Notes: generated by a model from the sequence alone, not told the origin. 64,000 bases of DNA from Paludibacteraceae bacterium (GCA_017547145.1 JAFYQJ010000005.1:1-64000), one strand, 5' to 3'. Positions 17,527 to 26,625 are shown, numbered from the stretch's first letter. Translations and numbers: made by a program.

Positions 17527-18759
17527 ATGGTACTAAACTATATTTGGATTGGATTTCTACTTATTGCCATTGCCGTAGCAATAATTCATGCATTTATTAT
17601 TGGCGATGCAACTCCACTGCAAACGGTAATGAATTCTACATTTACCTCTGCAAAAAATGGGTTCGAAATATCGTTAGGGCTTACAGGAGTACTTTCACTT
17701 TGGTTAGGAATAATGAAAGTAGGCGAACGTGGTGGAATCATAGCTTCAATGTCAAAAATAGTTACTCCATTTTTCAGTAAGATATTTCCTGATGTCCCTA
17801 AAAAACACCCTGCTCTGGGTTCTATGTTTATGAATATGTCAGCCAATATGCTTGGACTTGACAATGCGGCAACACCTCTCGGATTAAAAGCAATGAAAGA
17901 ATTACAAGATATCAATCCTAAAAAAGATACCGCATCAAACCCAATGATAATGTTTCTTGTCCTCAACACTTCTGGACTTACGCTTATACCGGTTTCCATT
18001 ATGGTATATCGTGCACAAATGGGGGCATCAAACCCTAGCGATGTGTTCTTACCAATACTTTTAGCCACCTATTTTTCCTCATTAGCAGGAATGATTGCTG
18101 TTTCGATTGCTCAAAAAATCAACCTATTACAAAAAAACATACTTATCACTCTATCTGCATTCACATTACTCATAGGAGGAATAATTTTGGCTTTCTCTAA
18201 AATGAGTGAACAACAAATAGAGATGTATTCAAGCTTTATAGCAAACTTTTTACTACTTGGTATCATTGCAACATTTATAATTGCTGGCATTCGTAAAAAA
18301 ATTAATGTTTATGAAGCTTTTATTGAAGGGGCAAAAGAAGGTTTCAATGTTGCGATTGGCATTATCCCCTATCTAATAGCCATATTAGTTGCTGTTGGGA
18401 TGTTCCGAGCATCAGGAGCAATGGATTGGATTATATTGGGTATTACAAAAGCAATTGAGGCATTTGGTTTAAACTCAGACTTCGTAGGAGCACTTCCCAC
18501 TGCAATGATGAAACCACTTAGCGGATCGGGGGCTCGGGGATTAATGATTGACGCTATGACTACCTATGGAGCCGATTCTTTTGTTGGACGTCTTGCTTGT
18601 ATTCTCCAAGGATCTACAGACACTACATTCTATATTCTTGCTGTATATTTTGGTTCGGTGGGCATTACAAAAACTCGTCATGCCGTTACCTGTGGACTAA
18701 TTGCCGACGCCGTTGGTATCATCGCAGCTATATTTATTGGATATTTATTTTTTCATTAA
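17527..18759 (+). CDS. SpmA-SpmB fusion / nucleoside-recognition (Gate) membrane protein
   Basis: A 410-residue polytopic membrane protein with two Gate-type halves, resembling fused SpmA and SpmB. The first half has GLDNAATPLGLKAMKELQDIN (about residues 113-133) with the conserved asparagine, and the second has the PTAMMKPLSGSGARGLMIDAM and ILQGSTDTTFYILAVYFGSVGI blocks. In Bacillus SpmA/SpmB affect spore-core dehydration; the fused form in non-sporulating Bacteroidota has no established role and may be a transporter. The ATG at 17527 is chosen because the upstream TTG overlaps the promoter. It is followed five bases later by ybeY. Confidence 0.82.
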   Translation: MVLNYIWIGFLLIAIAVAIIHAFIIGDATPLQTVMNSTFTSAKNGFEISLGLTGVLSLWLGIMKVGERGGIIASMSKIVTPFFSKIFPDVPKKHPALGSMFMNMSANMLGLDNAATPLGLKAMKELQDINPKKDTASNPMIMFLVLNTSGLTLIPVSIMVYRAQMGASNPSDVFLPILLATYFSSLAGMIAVSIAQKINLLQKNILITLSAFTLLIGGIILAFSKMSEQQIEMYSSFIANFLLLGIIATFIIAGIRKKINVYEAFIEGAKEGFNVAIGIIPYLIAILVAVGMFRASGAMDWIILGITKAIEAFGLNSDFVGALPTAMMKPLSGSGARGLMIDAMTTYGADSFVGRLACILQGSTDTTFYILAVYFGSVGITKTRHAVTCGLIADAVGIIAAIFIGYLFFH

Positions 18760-18764
18760 ACACA

Positions 18765-19190
18765 ATGATTACATACATTACCGACAACGTAAAGAATCCT
18801 TTAAAAAATAAGCGTACTATAAACGCATGGATAAAATGTGTAGCCAATAAATACAATAAAAAAATTGGTGAAATTGCCTATATATTTTGTAATGATGAAA
18901 AAATTTTAGAAGTGAACAAACAATATCTCGAACACGACTATTACACAGACATCATTACATTCGATTATTGTGAAGGCAACACACTTTCTGGTGACATTTT
19001 TATTAGTATTGATACCGTACAAAGTAACGCAAACGAATACAATGTAAGTTTTGAAGAAGAGTTACATCGTATAATAATACACGGTATTTTACACCTTTGT
19101 GGACAAGAGGATAAGACTCCAGAAACTCGTGCAGAAATGACAAAAAAAGAAAACGATGCCCTAGAAATGCTACATTTAGATATCGCCTAA
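18765..19190 (+). CDS. ybeY: endoribonuclease YbeY (16S rRNA maturation)
   Basis: A 141-residue single-strand endoribonuclease involved in 16S rRNA 3'-end maturation and ribosome quality control. It has the EINKQ-like stretch (KILEVNKQYLEHDYYTDIITFDY) and the metal motif HGILHLCGQED. In E. coli YbeY three histidines bind zinc (H-x3-H-x5-H). Here the third position is Asp, a variant I associate with Bacteroidota. The ATG at 18765 is chosen because the frame upstream is only the shadow of the preceding gene's 3' end. The last 15 bases overlap the convergent gene on the minus strand. Confidence 0.88.
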   Translation: MITYITDNVKNPLKNKRTINAWIKCVANKYNKKIGEIAYIFCNDEKILEVNKQYLEHDYYTDIITFDYCEGNTLSGDIFISIDTVQSNANEYNVSFEEELHRIIIHGILHLCGQEDKTPETRAEMTKKENDALEMLHLDIA

Positions 19191-19565
19191 ATAAAACTCA
19201 TAGTCGACATCACTACCTCGTAGGTATACGTTTGTCAATATCTTATTGACAAAATTTAAAACTATTTGCATTCGAATTGGCTCCAAACAATCAAACATTA
19301 CCTCAGCATCGGCAGATAGTGTTACTGTCTCATTCGAATATTCTTCTAAAGCCACCTTACCTATGGCACGGCAATCAATTTTGATTTTATTTATGTATAC
19401 AAACATATCGGAACCCTCTAAGCAACATACTCCTATAGCATTTACTTCTTCCGATTTTTTTGTTGCTTTATCAAAACGCAAATAGCCTATCAATGGTAAA
19501 TAAAAATCCTCGGCATTTACTACTAACGTATAAAAACAAAAGATTAAGACAATAATTCTTCTCAT
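19176..19565 (-). CDS. secreted protein, 129 aa, function unknown
   Basis: A signal peptide (residues 1-18, ending VVNA) precedes about 110 residues with alternating hydrophobic strands (MFVYINKIKIDCRAIGKV, TVTLSADAEVMFDCLEPIRMQIVLNFVNKIL). This suggests a small periplasmic or surface beta-rich domain with three to four cysteines. I do not recognise a family. Its ATG overlaps the lpxB stop (ATGA), so it is likely translated with lpxB. It ends inside the 3' end of ybeY on the opposite strand. Confidence 0.65.
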   Translation of the reverse strand: MRRIIVLIFCFYTLVVNAEDFYLPLIGYLRFDKATKKSEEVNAIGVCCLEGSDMFVYINKIKIDCRAIGKVALEEYSNETVTLSADAEVMFDCLEPIRMQIVLNFVNKILTNVYLRGSDVDYEFYLGDI

Positions 19566-20686
19566 TTCAAACTAGCATTTATCAATATTGCAGTTTTAGA
19601 AGCACAACCTGCACCACCCAATCGTTTTGCAAGTACTTCATACCCTAACATCTGTGCATCACGAACAGAATTTTCGTATAACAAACTTGAAAGATGATTT
19701 TGCAAATTTTCTTCGGTAAACAAATGTGCTATCAATTCTGGCACAAGTTCGCTATCAGCAATCAAATTTACTAAAGAAACATACTTAATATGCAAAAGCA
19801 TATTTTTAAGCAACATCGCAAAACGTCCGCCAAAAACATGATATACAACCACTTGTGGGGTCTTCAACAAAGCTGTTTCTAAAGTTGCGGTCCCCGAATT
19901 TACAATTGCGACTTTTGCATTTCTCACTAAATCGTAAGTTTGACCAAAAACTACTGGCAACCCTTTGGCATAAGCATCGTAAAAATCCACCGAAACTCCC
20001 GGTGCACCAGCCACTACAAATTGATATTCTGGAAATTTTTCTGCCATATTAGCCATTAACGGTAAACACTTCGCAATTTCTTGTCTACGACTTCCCGAAA
20101 GTAACGCAACAATCGGCTTATCAGACAAGCTATTCCTCTCTAAAAAAATAGCTTTGTCTTCTGCTTTCTCTAAAAAACTAGCAACTGAATCCACTGTCGG
20201 ATTGCCAACATAATCAATAGCATAATTATGCTTCTTATAGAAATCAACCTCAAACGGCAAAATACAATACATCTTATCAATGTATTTTTTTATCGACTTT
20301 ATACGATACTCTTTCCATGCCCAAATCTTTGGTGAAATATAATAATAAACAGGTATAGAGGTTTTGTTTTTTACAAATTTTGCTACTTGAAGATTAAAAC
20401 TTGGATAATCTATTAAAATAACAACATCAGGGTTAAAATTCAACAACGCTCGCTTACAACACTTCAAATTATCCAACACTGTACGCAAATTCAAAAGCAC
20501 ATTGATAATACCCATAAATGCCATTCTACGATAATGGATAATAGGCTCTTTACAAGCTTCTTTTTTCATCAAATCGCCTCCCAAAAAGCAAAATTCGGCA
20601 TTTTTATCTTGACATTTTAGCTCTCGCATCAAATTCGATGCATGCAAATCGCCCGAAGCTTCTCCTGCTATAAAAAAATACCTCAT
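19562..20686 (-). CDS. lpxB: lipid-A-disaccharide synthase
   Basis: A 374-residue GT19 glycosyltransferase that joins UDP-2,3-diacylglucosamine and lipid X in lipid A synthesis at the inner membrane. Landmarks are the N-terminal FFIAGEASGDLHASNLM, IDYPSFNLQVAKF (about residues 92-104), YYISPKIWAWKEYRIKSIKK, VGNPTVDSV, and LLSGSRRQEIAKCLP. It belongs to a compact cluster with gldF, surE and a small membrane protein. Confidence 0.94.
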   Translation of the reverse strand: MRYFFIAGEASGDLHASNLMRELKCQDKNAEFCFLGGDLMKKEACKEPIIHYRRMAFMGIINVLLNLRTVLDNLKCCKRALLNFNPDVVILIDYPSFNLQVAKFVKNKTSIPVYYYISPKIWAWKEYRIKSIKKYIDKMYCILPFEVDFYKKHNYAIDYVGNPTVDSVASFLEKAEDKAIFLERNSLSDKPIVALLSGSRRQEIAKCLPLMANMAEKFPEYQFVVAGAPGVSVDFYDAYAKGLPVVFGQTYDLVRNAKVAIVNSGTATLETALLKTPQVVVYHVFGGRFAMLLKNMLLHIKYVSLVNLIADSELVPELIAHLFTEENLQNHLSSLLYENSVRDAQMLGYEVLAKRLGGAGCASKTAILINASLK

Positions 20687-20687
20687 A

Positions 20688-20978
20688 TCACATTAAAATT
20701 ATTGCTACCATAAAATAAATCAATGTAGCAGAAATAAAACCGCTACACAACCTCCATAACTCCTTTTTGTATGCCACAAAGAGTGAAAAAAGATTAGGGG
20801 TTATACTCACAATAAACCATTTAAAAAGCATTTGACCGCTTCCCATCACTTGACGAAAAACCGATGCAAAATCCATATAATTACGTTCTTTCAGCACATA
20901 TAAAAACATACAGCCAAACAAAACAGGGAAAACAATTCCAAACAAAAATCCCCAATAAACTCTATTCAACTTGCTCAT
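20688..20978 (-). CDS. small membrane protein, 96 aa
   Basis: Three hydrophobic segments (about residues 8-27, 46-68 and 75-96) with short charged loops predict an integral membrane protein. It overlaps the end of surE by 17 bases and ends one base before the lpxB start, so it is embedded in the cluster and probably co-translated. I believe similar unnamed proteins sit between surE and lpxB in other Bacteroidota, but cannot verify that here. No function is assigned. Confidence 0.7.
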   Translation of the reverse strand: MSKLNRVYWGFLFGIVFPVLFGCMFLYVLKERNYMDFASVFRQVMGSGQMLFKWFIVSITPNLFSLFVAYKKELWRLCSGFISATLIYFMVAIILM

Positions 20979-21732
20979 ATCCTATTTTTTTCAGCCACGC
21001 TAAACTTTCATAGTGTGTCAAATCGCAAGTTGTTGGTACAACCGACACAAATCCATTATTCAAAGCCCATTCATCAGTTCCAGTATTTTCAGGCTCTGCA
21101 TTTTCAAATACACCTGTCATCCAATAATAAATTTGTCCGTTCGGATTCACTCGTTTATCAAATTCTTCTATCCATTGACCTTTTGATTGCATACAAACTC
21201 TCACACCCTTTATTTCTCCTATAGGAGCATTTACATTCAAACAAACACCTTGAGGTAAATCTTGAGTACTTACTTTTGCTATTATTGATTCTACAAAAGG
21301 AAGAAACAAAGAAAAATCTGCATCTTTAGAATGGTCGCAAAGAGAAAATCCTACCGAAGTAATCCCCTGACTACATCCTTCTAACACAGCACCCATTGTA
21401 CCAGAGTAAATAACATTTACTGACGAATTTGAGCCATGATTTATTCCTGAAAAAATAAAATCTGGCTTTTTATCAAGAATATTATTCAACGCCATTTTTA
21501 CACAATCGGTTGGCGTTCCCGAACATTTATAAATAGTCAAACCGTCTTCTTCCAACAATTTTGTTTTGTAAAGAGGTTCTGTCATTGTAATAGCATTCGA
21601 TTGCCCCGATCGAGCTCCATCTGGAGCAACTACTAAAACCTTCCCATACTTACGAGCAATACCTACCAACTCCGAAATTCCTTTGGCATTAACGCCATCG
21701 TCATTCGTTATTAAAATCAACTTATCTTTCAT
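20962..21732 (-). CDS. surE: 5'/3'-nucleotidase SurE
   Basis: A 256-residue SurE-family acid phosphatase acting on nucleoside monophosphates. It starts with ILITNDDGVNAKGI (metal-binding Asn10-Asp11-Asp12), followed by VVAPDGARSGQSNAIT, SGTPTDCVKMAL, and FSGINHGSNSSVNVIYSGTMGAVLEG, all diagnostic of the family. It overlaps gldF by four bases and the next gene by 17. SurE next to lpxB is familiar in Bacteroidota; what links it to lipid A or gliding functions is unknown. Confidence 0.93.
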   Translation of the reverse strand: MKDKLILITNDDGVNAKGISELVGIARKYGKVLVVAPDGARSGQSNAITMTEPLYKTKLLEEDGLTIYKCSGTPTDCVKMALNNILDKKPDFIFSGINHGSNSSVNVIYSGTMGAVLEGCSQGITSVGFSLCDHSKDADFSLFLPFVESIIAKVSTQDLPQGVCLNVNAPIGEIKGVRVCMQSKGQWIEEFDKRVNPNGQIYYWMTGVFENAEPENTGTDEWALNNGFVSVVPTTCDLTHYESLAWLKKIGYEQVE

Positions 21733-22451
21733 TGTCTAATTTTTTCGTGAGTAAATAACAAAAATAAACTTTGTAACGTTACAAAATATAGAATATCACG
21801 ACTATCCAACACACCACGACTCATCGACTGATAATGAGCATTTATTCCAAAACGCTCCACCACATCAGCTACACTACCCGACGAAAAAAGTGCCGATACC
21901 AATTCAAATCCATATAAGAAAACAAAACAAAGAATAACTGCCACCACAAAAGCCACTAACTGATTTTTACTCAATGCCGAAGCAAAAACGCCGATAGCCA
22001 CATACGTAGCAGCCAAAAACACCAATCCAATAAACGACCCCCAAAATGCTCCAGAATCCACATTACCAATAGGCTCTGCCAAAAGTAATACCGACACATA
22101 CCACAAAAGCGTAGGTAACAACGCTATCAGCATCAGTGTAAAACCTGCCAAAAATTTTCCAAATACGATTGATGTTTTTCGTATAGGTTTCGTATAAAGC
22201 AATTCTATTGTACCTTTATCTTGCTCATCGGCAAAGAGCTGCATAGTAACGGCAGGTGCCAAAAACAGATACAACCATGGAGCCAACACAAACAATCCAT
22301 CGAGGTTGGCATAACCCGATTCGAGTATGTTGTATTCGCCACGAAAAACCCAAAGAAACAAACCTGTTATCAACAAAAATACGGCAATAACGATATATCC
22401 CATAGCCGTATTAAAAAATCGCTGTAATTCTTTTTTGTACAAAACAAACAT
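21729..22451 (-). CDS. gldF: gliding motility-type ABC transporter permease GldF
   Basis: A 240-residue ABC-2 type permease with six hydrophobic segments. The N-terminal YKKELQRFFNTAMGYIVIAVFLLITGLFLWVF and the QLFADEQDKGTIELLYTKPIRKTSIVFGKFLAG coupling segment are typical of GldF/NosY-like permeases. In Flavobacterium GldF works with GldA (ATPase) and GldG, but neither lies next to it here. A TATCTTTG element on the minus strand (22484 to 22477) starts the cluster about 20 bases upstream. A more general ABC-2 role is possible. Confidence 0.8.
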   Translation of the reverse strand: MFVLYKKELQRFFNTAMGYIVIAVFLLITGLFLWVFRGEYNILESGYANLDGLFVLAPWLYLFLAPAVTMQLFADEQDKGTIELLYTKPIRKTSIVFGKFLAGFTLMLIALLPTLLWYVSVLLLAEPIGNVDSGAFWGSFIGLVFLAATYVAIGVFASALSKNQLVAFVVAVILCFVFLYGFELVSALFSSGSVADVVERFGINAHYQSMSRGVLDSRDILYFVTLQSLFLLFTHEKIRQ

Positions 22452-22476
22452 ATAATTCCGTTTTTTTATCTTCGTA

Positions 22477-22484
22477 CAAAGATA
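22477..22484 (-). promoter_or_regulatory. putative -7 promoter element (TATCTTTG) of the gldF-surE-lpxB cluster
   Basis: An exact consensus match on the minus strand ends 25 bases before the gldF ATG. It is the only good match upstream of this five-gene overlapping cluster. Confidence 0.55.
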
Positions 22485-22519
22485 GAAATTTTTACACAGA
22501 CTCTTCTATAACGCAAAAA

Positions 22520-23002
22520 CTACTCCAAGAGCGTGCCAAGATGAATTCCAAGCACTTGCGAGTAGTCTTGATCTTCTTCTACATATATTTCACCATCGAT
22601 GTCCCGATAATAACGATACCAAATATTCTCCGCATAATTGTATATAAAAGATTCCGCAATCGAGGGGAAGCAGTCGAATGACATACGTATGGTTTTGTTT
22701 GAATAGCGGTCGTTGCGACGCGTATGCGTAATTTCTATAGTAAGTATAGGATCTTCTGCAACGCCTTTACTGAAATCGATCATTCTCCAAACAGAAATGT
22801 CAGGTGTTATCAGTATTTCGTCCGACAAACGAGATTCTGAGAGTACATTATCAAAATATTCTCTTCCATTCGCCAAAATACGAGCTTGTATTATTTGATG
22901 CTTCAACTCGCTACCTCCTGTTTTATTACAAAAATCCCAAAAATACTCTTTTTCATACATCGCTTCTACACAGCGAATTTCTTCTTTTGTATATCTTTTC
23001 AT
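22520..23002 (-). CDS. Uma2-like PD-(D/E)xK family protein
   Basis: A 160-residue protein whose pattern ITPDISVWRM (about residue 67), DPILTIEITHT (about residue 86) and a downstream Lys fits the Uma2/DUF820 restriction-endonuclease-like fold. The C-terminal half (ESFIYNYAENIWYRYYRD) matches the usual helix followed by strands. The families of this type are numerous and their substrates unknown. The next gene downstream has a similar layout with little sequence identity, so the two may be a diverged pair. Confidence 0.5.
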   Translation of the reverse strand: MKRYTKEEIRCVEAMYEKEYFWDFCNKTGGSELKHQIIQARILANGREYFDNVLSESRLSDEILITPDISVWRMIDFSKGVAEDPILTIEITHTRRNDRYSNKTIRMSFDCFPSIAESFIYNYAENIWYRYYRDIDGEIYVEEDQDYSQVLGIHLGTLLE

Positions 23003-23043
23003 ATTAATTGTATTTTATTGGATATAATCACAAAAAAAATTCA

Positions 23044-23580
23044 TTAATAATTTTGTTTTTTCACAAAATCAAGAATAAAACGTTTCAAAAAAAGCATTGC
23101 ACTACTTAATTTTATTTTTCGCACACTACCACTTTTATTTACCTTATAAGTATCTTGCGTAAATACATCTATCACATATCCAAATTGCAATTCAGGGAAC
23201 AATTTATGTTCAAACTGACTTTTTATTTTTTCGATTTTCCACTCTAGCACTGATTTTGTATCTTCTACATCCCGACTACTAAACAATTCTATTGTTATTA
23301 AATCCTCAATTATATTGCTATTACTTTGTTGCCAAGCCTCATACGTCTTTATTTCTTCATCGAAACCAACTGTTTCTTTCGCCATGTTACAAATAGCAAC
23401 ATACTCCTCGTATGTTGTCTCTTTCTCATACGAAATTGCCACATCTGGCATAGGGTATTTATCGGTTTTTGAACCTAATACAACATCTATTTTTCCACGC
23501 ATTTGATTTTTATTAATAAAATCAGTCAATTTCATCAACAATTTCAAACGGAAGTCCACAATTTCTAAATCACTTTTCAT
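23044..23580 (-). CDS. hypothetical protein with Uma2-like layout, 178 aa
   Basis: After an N-terminal helix it shows MPDVAISYEKE (about residue 44), then LITIELFSSRD (about residue 94) and FGYVIDVFTQDTYKV (about residue 133). The PD...IEL order and spacing resemble a PD-(D/E)xK core as in Uma2 proteins, but the match is weak. It lies 41 bases upstream of the Uma2-like gene on the same strand, which supports a shared origin or function. No promoter was clear. Treat the fold call as a hypothesis. Confidence 0.4.
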   Translation of the reverse strand: MKSDLEIVDFRLKLLMKLTDFINKNQMRGKIDVVLGSKTDKYPMPDVAISYEKETTYEEYVAICNMAKETVGFDEEIKTYEAWQQSNSNIIEDLITIELFSSRDVEDTKSVLEWKIEKIKSQFEHKLFPELQFGYVIDVFTQDTYKVNKSGSVRKIKLSSAMLFLKRFILDFVKKQNY

Positions 23581-23650
23581 TTTTTCTTAACGGATAACTC
23601 ATTGATACTTCTGCAATCTTTAAATAGTTACACTTTAAAACTATTAATTC

Positions 23651-24511
23651 CTACTTAACAGGTTTTATTTTGTAACCTTGCTTTTTTAAAAGGTTAATTA
23701 CACCATTTTCACCCGGGAGATGCAATGCTCCAACAACAATAAAATTACTTCCTTTTTCAAATTGTTTAGGGAGTTGCTCTGCCCAACGAATATTTCGCTG
23801 ATCGAGCAAAATCCATTTATCTTCAGGCGTTTGCATTGAATCGTTGTTGCTATACTCAAGCAGTTCTTCTAAATCTTGTTTAAGATATAAGCGATTAAGC
23901 ACCTCTAATTGATTGATGATTTTTTCGGAAGAGGTTAACATCTCATAAAGCGACTGAGCTTGTTCTCTAAGAGGTTTTCTATCCAAAAGAATTTTTATTT
24001 GTTCATCAACTGTTTCCAACGAAAAAAGTCGTTTCCCATCCTTTTTACCTACTTTTTGGAAATATGTATCAATTTGAAAGTCAGCATCTATTTGAAAATA
24101 TTTGTCGTAAATCGTTAGCAAATAAATATTTTCAATCATTGCAGGTTTAAAAAATCTCATCTCATTTAACCCAACACCTAATGCATCTTTTAAAATTGAG
24201 TCAGCAGTAGTATATTGTTCTTCTGTAAGCAAATCTTTTATAGTTTCTCCACTAGTAATAATTGCTGCTTGTTGCAGATTTTTTATAATACTAGGGTCAT
24301 CCATTATTATTTCTCCAACAATATTTTCACAACTATTAAAAGCAGGATAAATTCCCTTTATAGAATCTAAAAAAGATATAGGAATAAGATGATGTGTACC
24401 AAATAAGTAGGACTTTTCTTTGAGCTGGTTGCCCGAAATCTCCCAAAGTAGTTGAGCATGAGCTATGCTCGATAACATTAAAAAATAACCGAATAGAATG
24501 ATTTTTTTCAT
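23651..24511 (-). CDS. TraB/GumN family secreted protein
   Basis: A 286-residue protein with a signal peptide (cleavage after AHA, about residue 19), then LLWEISGNQLKEKSYLFGTHHLIP and, at the C-terminus, NFIVVGALHLPGENGVINLLKKQGY. The GTHH and GALHLPG motifs are the conserved metal-binding elements of the TraB/GumN/TIKI fold, some members of which are metalloproteases. It overlaps the TPR gene upstream by four bases (ATGA), so the two are co-translated. Substrate unknown. Confidence 0.82.
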   Translation of the reverse strand: MKKIILFGYFLMLSSIAHAQLLWEISGNQLKEKSYLFGTHHLIPISFLDSIKGIYPAFNSCENIVGEIIMDDPSIIKNLQQAAIITSGETIKDLLTEEQYTTADSILKDALGVGLNEMRFFKPAMIENIYLLTIYDKYFQIDADFQIDTYFQKVGKKDGKRLFSLETVDEQIKILLDRKPLREQAQSLYEMLTSSEKIINQLEVLNRLYLKQDLEELLEYSNNDSMQTPEDKWILLDQRNIRWAEQLPKQFEKGSNFIVVGALHLPGENGVINLLKKQGYKIKPVK

Positions 24512-26550
24512 TTTTTTAGTCGTTTTAAAATATTGTACGATTGATAAATGCCTAATTCACCGGCTTTACTTAAATCAGATAACCCATCTTTGTCATCGCC
24601 AATAAAAATCAGAGTTAACCCTCTATTGAAATATGCTTCAGCAAACTCAGGATTTATTTCAATTGCTTTTGAATAATATTTTATAGCTGACCGAAAATCT
24701 TTTTGAGAGCAAAGCATATTTGCCTTATTAAACCAAGCGTATTCGAAATCGGGAACAAGTTCTATTGTACGATCGTAGTCACGCATGATAAGTTCAAAAT
24801 CGTAATTAAATTTTTTCTCAATCGAAATTTGCTGTGTTCCAAGTGTTTTATCCTTATTTTTTTGTAAAAAATTTTCTTCAGCATCGATAGTTTGCTCTTG
24901 ATCGTTAACCATGCGTTCGAGTTGTTTGTAGCGTATGTTTGCACGGCAGAAATAAGCAAGAGCAAAATCGGAATTTACATTTATAGCATTTGTAAAATCA
25001 TTTATAGCACTATTATAATCCTGCGTAAGAGCATAGTCGATAGCACGTCCAAAATAGAGCTGGGCATTGTCAGCATTGTCTTGAATCAAATGAGAAAAAT
25101 GATTGATTGATTGGTTGTGAAAATCGATTGATGCTGATGTTAATGCAATTTCTTTATTTGTAATTTTCAACATCGATGGCAAAATTCCACTATTGTTTGT
25201 TTCCGCAATAAAATTGTAATAGCGTTGCCCCATTTTTTCTGAGAGTGCGTAATATGTAATAACGAAATTACGTTCATTCACAATATCGGCAAACTGGTTT
25301 TGCACCATACCTCGCAATTTATTGTCGTATTTACTCTTTGCCAAATCGGCACCACCAGAGGCATCAAACTCTTTTGTGCGGTCTTTTACACTTTCTTTGT
25401 CGGCATATTGTACGTTTGTCGAAAGTTCTTTCTTTATTTTGTCTTTATTTTTTTCAATTTGTTGAGCAGTTTCTATGTCGAGATAGGCAGATTGTACCAT
25501 TCCTAAATTTTTTCGAGCAGTGGAACGGCCATAATAAGCAGGAACAAAATTAGGGTAACGAATAAGTATTGTCGTGTAATCACTTTCAGCTAATTGCCAC
25601 TCGCCTTTTATTATAAAGATTTCGGCACGTTTTAGTAATGCTTCGTAGAAACTTGGCTCCATTAGCAACACTTTACTCAAATCTTCTATAGCCCTGTCAT
25701 AATCACCTACTTCGCTCCGCAATAAAGATCTATTGAAAAGCGATAATTGGTTTTGAGGGTCGAGTTCTATAGCACGATCGTAGTCGGAGAGAGCTCCTTT
25801 ATAATTTTTATTCCAATAGTTAAGAATTCCTCTATTGATGTAGTAATTTGCATTGTAGCGATTGCGTTTTATTGCTTCATTATAATCATTTAAAGCTGCC
25901 GCACGATTGCCTAACTGCAAGTGAATAAGTCCACGCATGCTCCAACCTTCGTCCGAAGTGCTATCGTTAGCAATTAGTTGGTCGAACGACTGCAAAGAAC
26001 CAAGTGTATCTCCTATCATAAAAAGAATCCTTCCTCGCTCAAATCCTAACACATCGAGTTCGATTTTTCGTTTAATCAAAAGATCAATTTCTTGTAACGC
26101 TTTTTCAAAATTCTCTTGTCGTTCGTACAGTTCAATGCGATTGAGGAGAACAGATAAATTGTCGGGGCTAAATTCTAAAGCTTTGTCGAAATCGGCTTCG
26201 GCTTCGTTCAGTTTGTTGAGTTGCTTACGTGCAAATCCTCGAGCATAAAAAGCTCCTGCAAGAAAAGGATTTCGTTGCAAAACTTCGTTGATATCTTGTT
26301 CGGCCCCTTCGTAGTCTTCTAGTTGAATTTTTGCTATGGCACGATAGTAATATGGCTCTGCAAGGTACGGTTTTATACGGATGATTTGATTGAAATATTG
26401 TATCGACAATACATAATCTTCAAAATAGAGAGCATTACGCCCAATAGAGAGCAAACGATTGGTGTTGAGTTGTGCAAATGCTACTGACGACACCCAAAGC
26501 AACACCCCAACAAAAATATGCTTTACAGTTATGTTAACGAAAAATTTCAT
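24508..26550 (-). CDS. large TPR-repeat protein, secreted
   Basis: A 680-residue protein with a signal peptide (residues 1-26, ending AFA) and two blocks of tetratricopeptide repeats: about ten repeats over residues 30-370 and four or five more over residues 480-680. They are separated by a low-similarity region (370-480) containing ADKESVKDRTKEF. Typical repeat signatures such as AEPYYYRAIAKIQLEDYEGA, and ending NPEFAEAYFNRGLTLIFIG, recur. It is likely a periplasmic scaffold. Coupled translation with the TraB/GumN gene suggests the two proteins act together. Confidence 0.82.
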   Translation of the reverse strand: MKFFVNITVKHIFVGVLLWVSSVAFAQLNTNRLLSIGRNALYFEDYVLSIQYFNQIIRIKPYLAEPYYYRAIAKIQLEDYEGAEQDINEVLQRNPFLAGAFYARGFARKQLNKLNEAEADFDKALEFSPDNLSVLLNRIELYERQENFEKALQEIDLLIKRKIELDVLGFERGRILFMIGDTLGSLQSFDQLIANDSTSDEGWSMRGLIHLQLGNRAAALNDYNEAIKRNRYNANYYINRGILNYWNKNYKGALSDYDRAIELDPQNQLSLFNRSLLRSEVGDYDRAIEDLSKVLLMEPSFYEALLKRAEIFIIKGEWQLAESDYTTILIRYPNFVPAYYGRSTARKNLGMVQSAYLDIETAQQIEKNKDKIKKELSTNVQYADKESVKDRTKEFDASGGADLAKSKYDNKLRGMVQNQFADIVNERNFVITYYALSEKMGQRYYNFIAETNNSGILPSMLKITNKEIALTSASIDFHNQSINHFSHLIQDNADNAQLYFGRAIDYALTQDYNSAINDFTNAINVNSDFALAYFCRANIRYKQLERMVNDQEQTIDAEENFLQKNKDKTLGTQQISIEKKFNYDFELIMRDYDRTIELVPDFEYAWFNKANMLCSQKDFRSAIKYYSKAIEINPEFAEAYFNRGLTLIFIGDDKDGLSDLSKAGELGIYQSYNILKRLKK

Positions 26551-26554
26551 ACTC

Positions 26555-26562
26555 CAAAGGTA
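26555..26562 (-). promoter_or_regulatory. putative -7 promoter element (TACCTTTG) overlapping the TPR gene start
   Basis: The octamer on the minus strand ends only four bases before the TPR gene ATG. The predicted transcript start therefore coincides with the start codon, which would give a leaderless message. Confidence 0.4.
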
Positions 26563-26589
26563 ATGAAAATCCCATACCTTTTTGCCAAA

Positions 26590-26625
26590 TACAAAAACCG
26601 CACCATGTTTTTGGTGCGGTTTTAA
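26590..26625 (-). terminator. intrinsic terminator of the beta-barrel gene
   Basis: AAAACCGCACCA (26594-26605) and TGGTGCGGTTTT (26612-26623) form a perfect 12-base-pair hairpin. On the minus strand it is followed by TTTTTGT, and it lies just after the stop of the gene at 26641-27333. Confidence 0.85.

Noticed and set aside
18597-18764. Longer YbeY frame starting at 18597
   Set aside because: This part is the out-of-frame shadow of the SpmA/B-like gene's 3' end. YbeY homology begins at ATG 18765.
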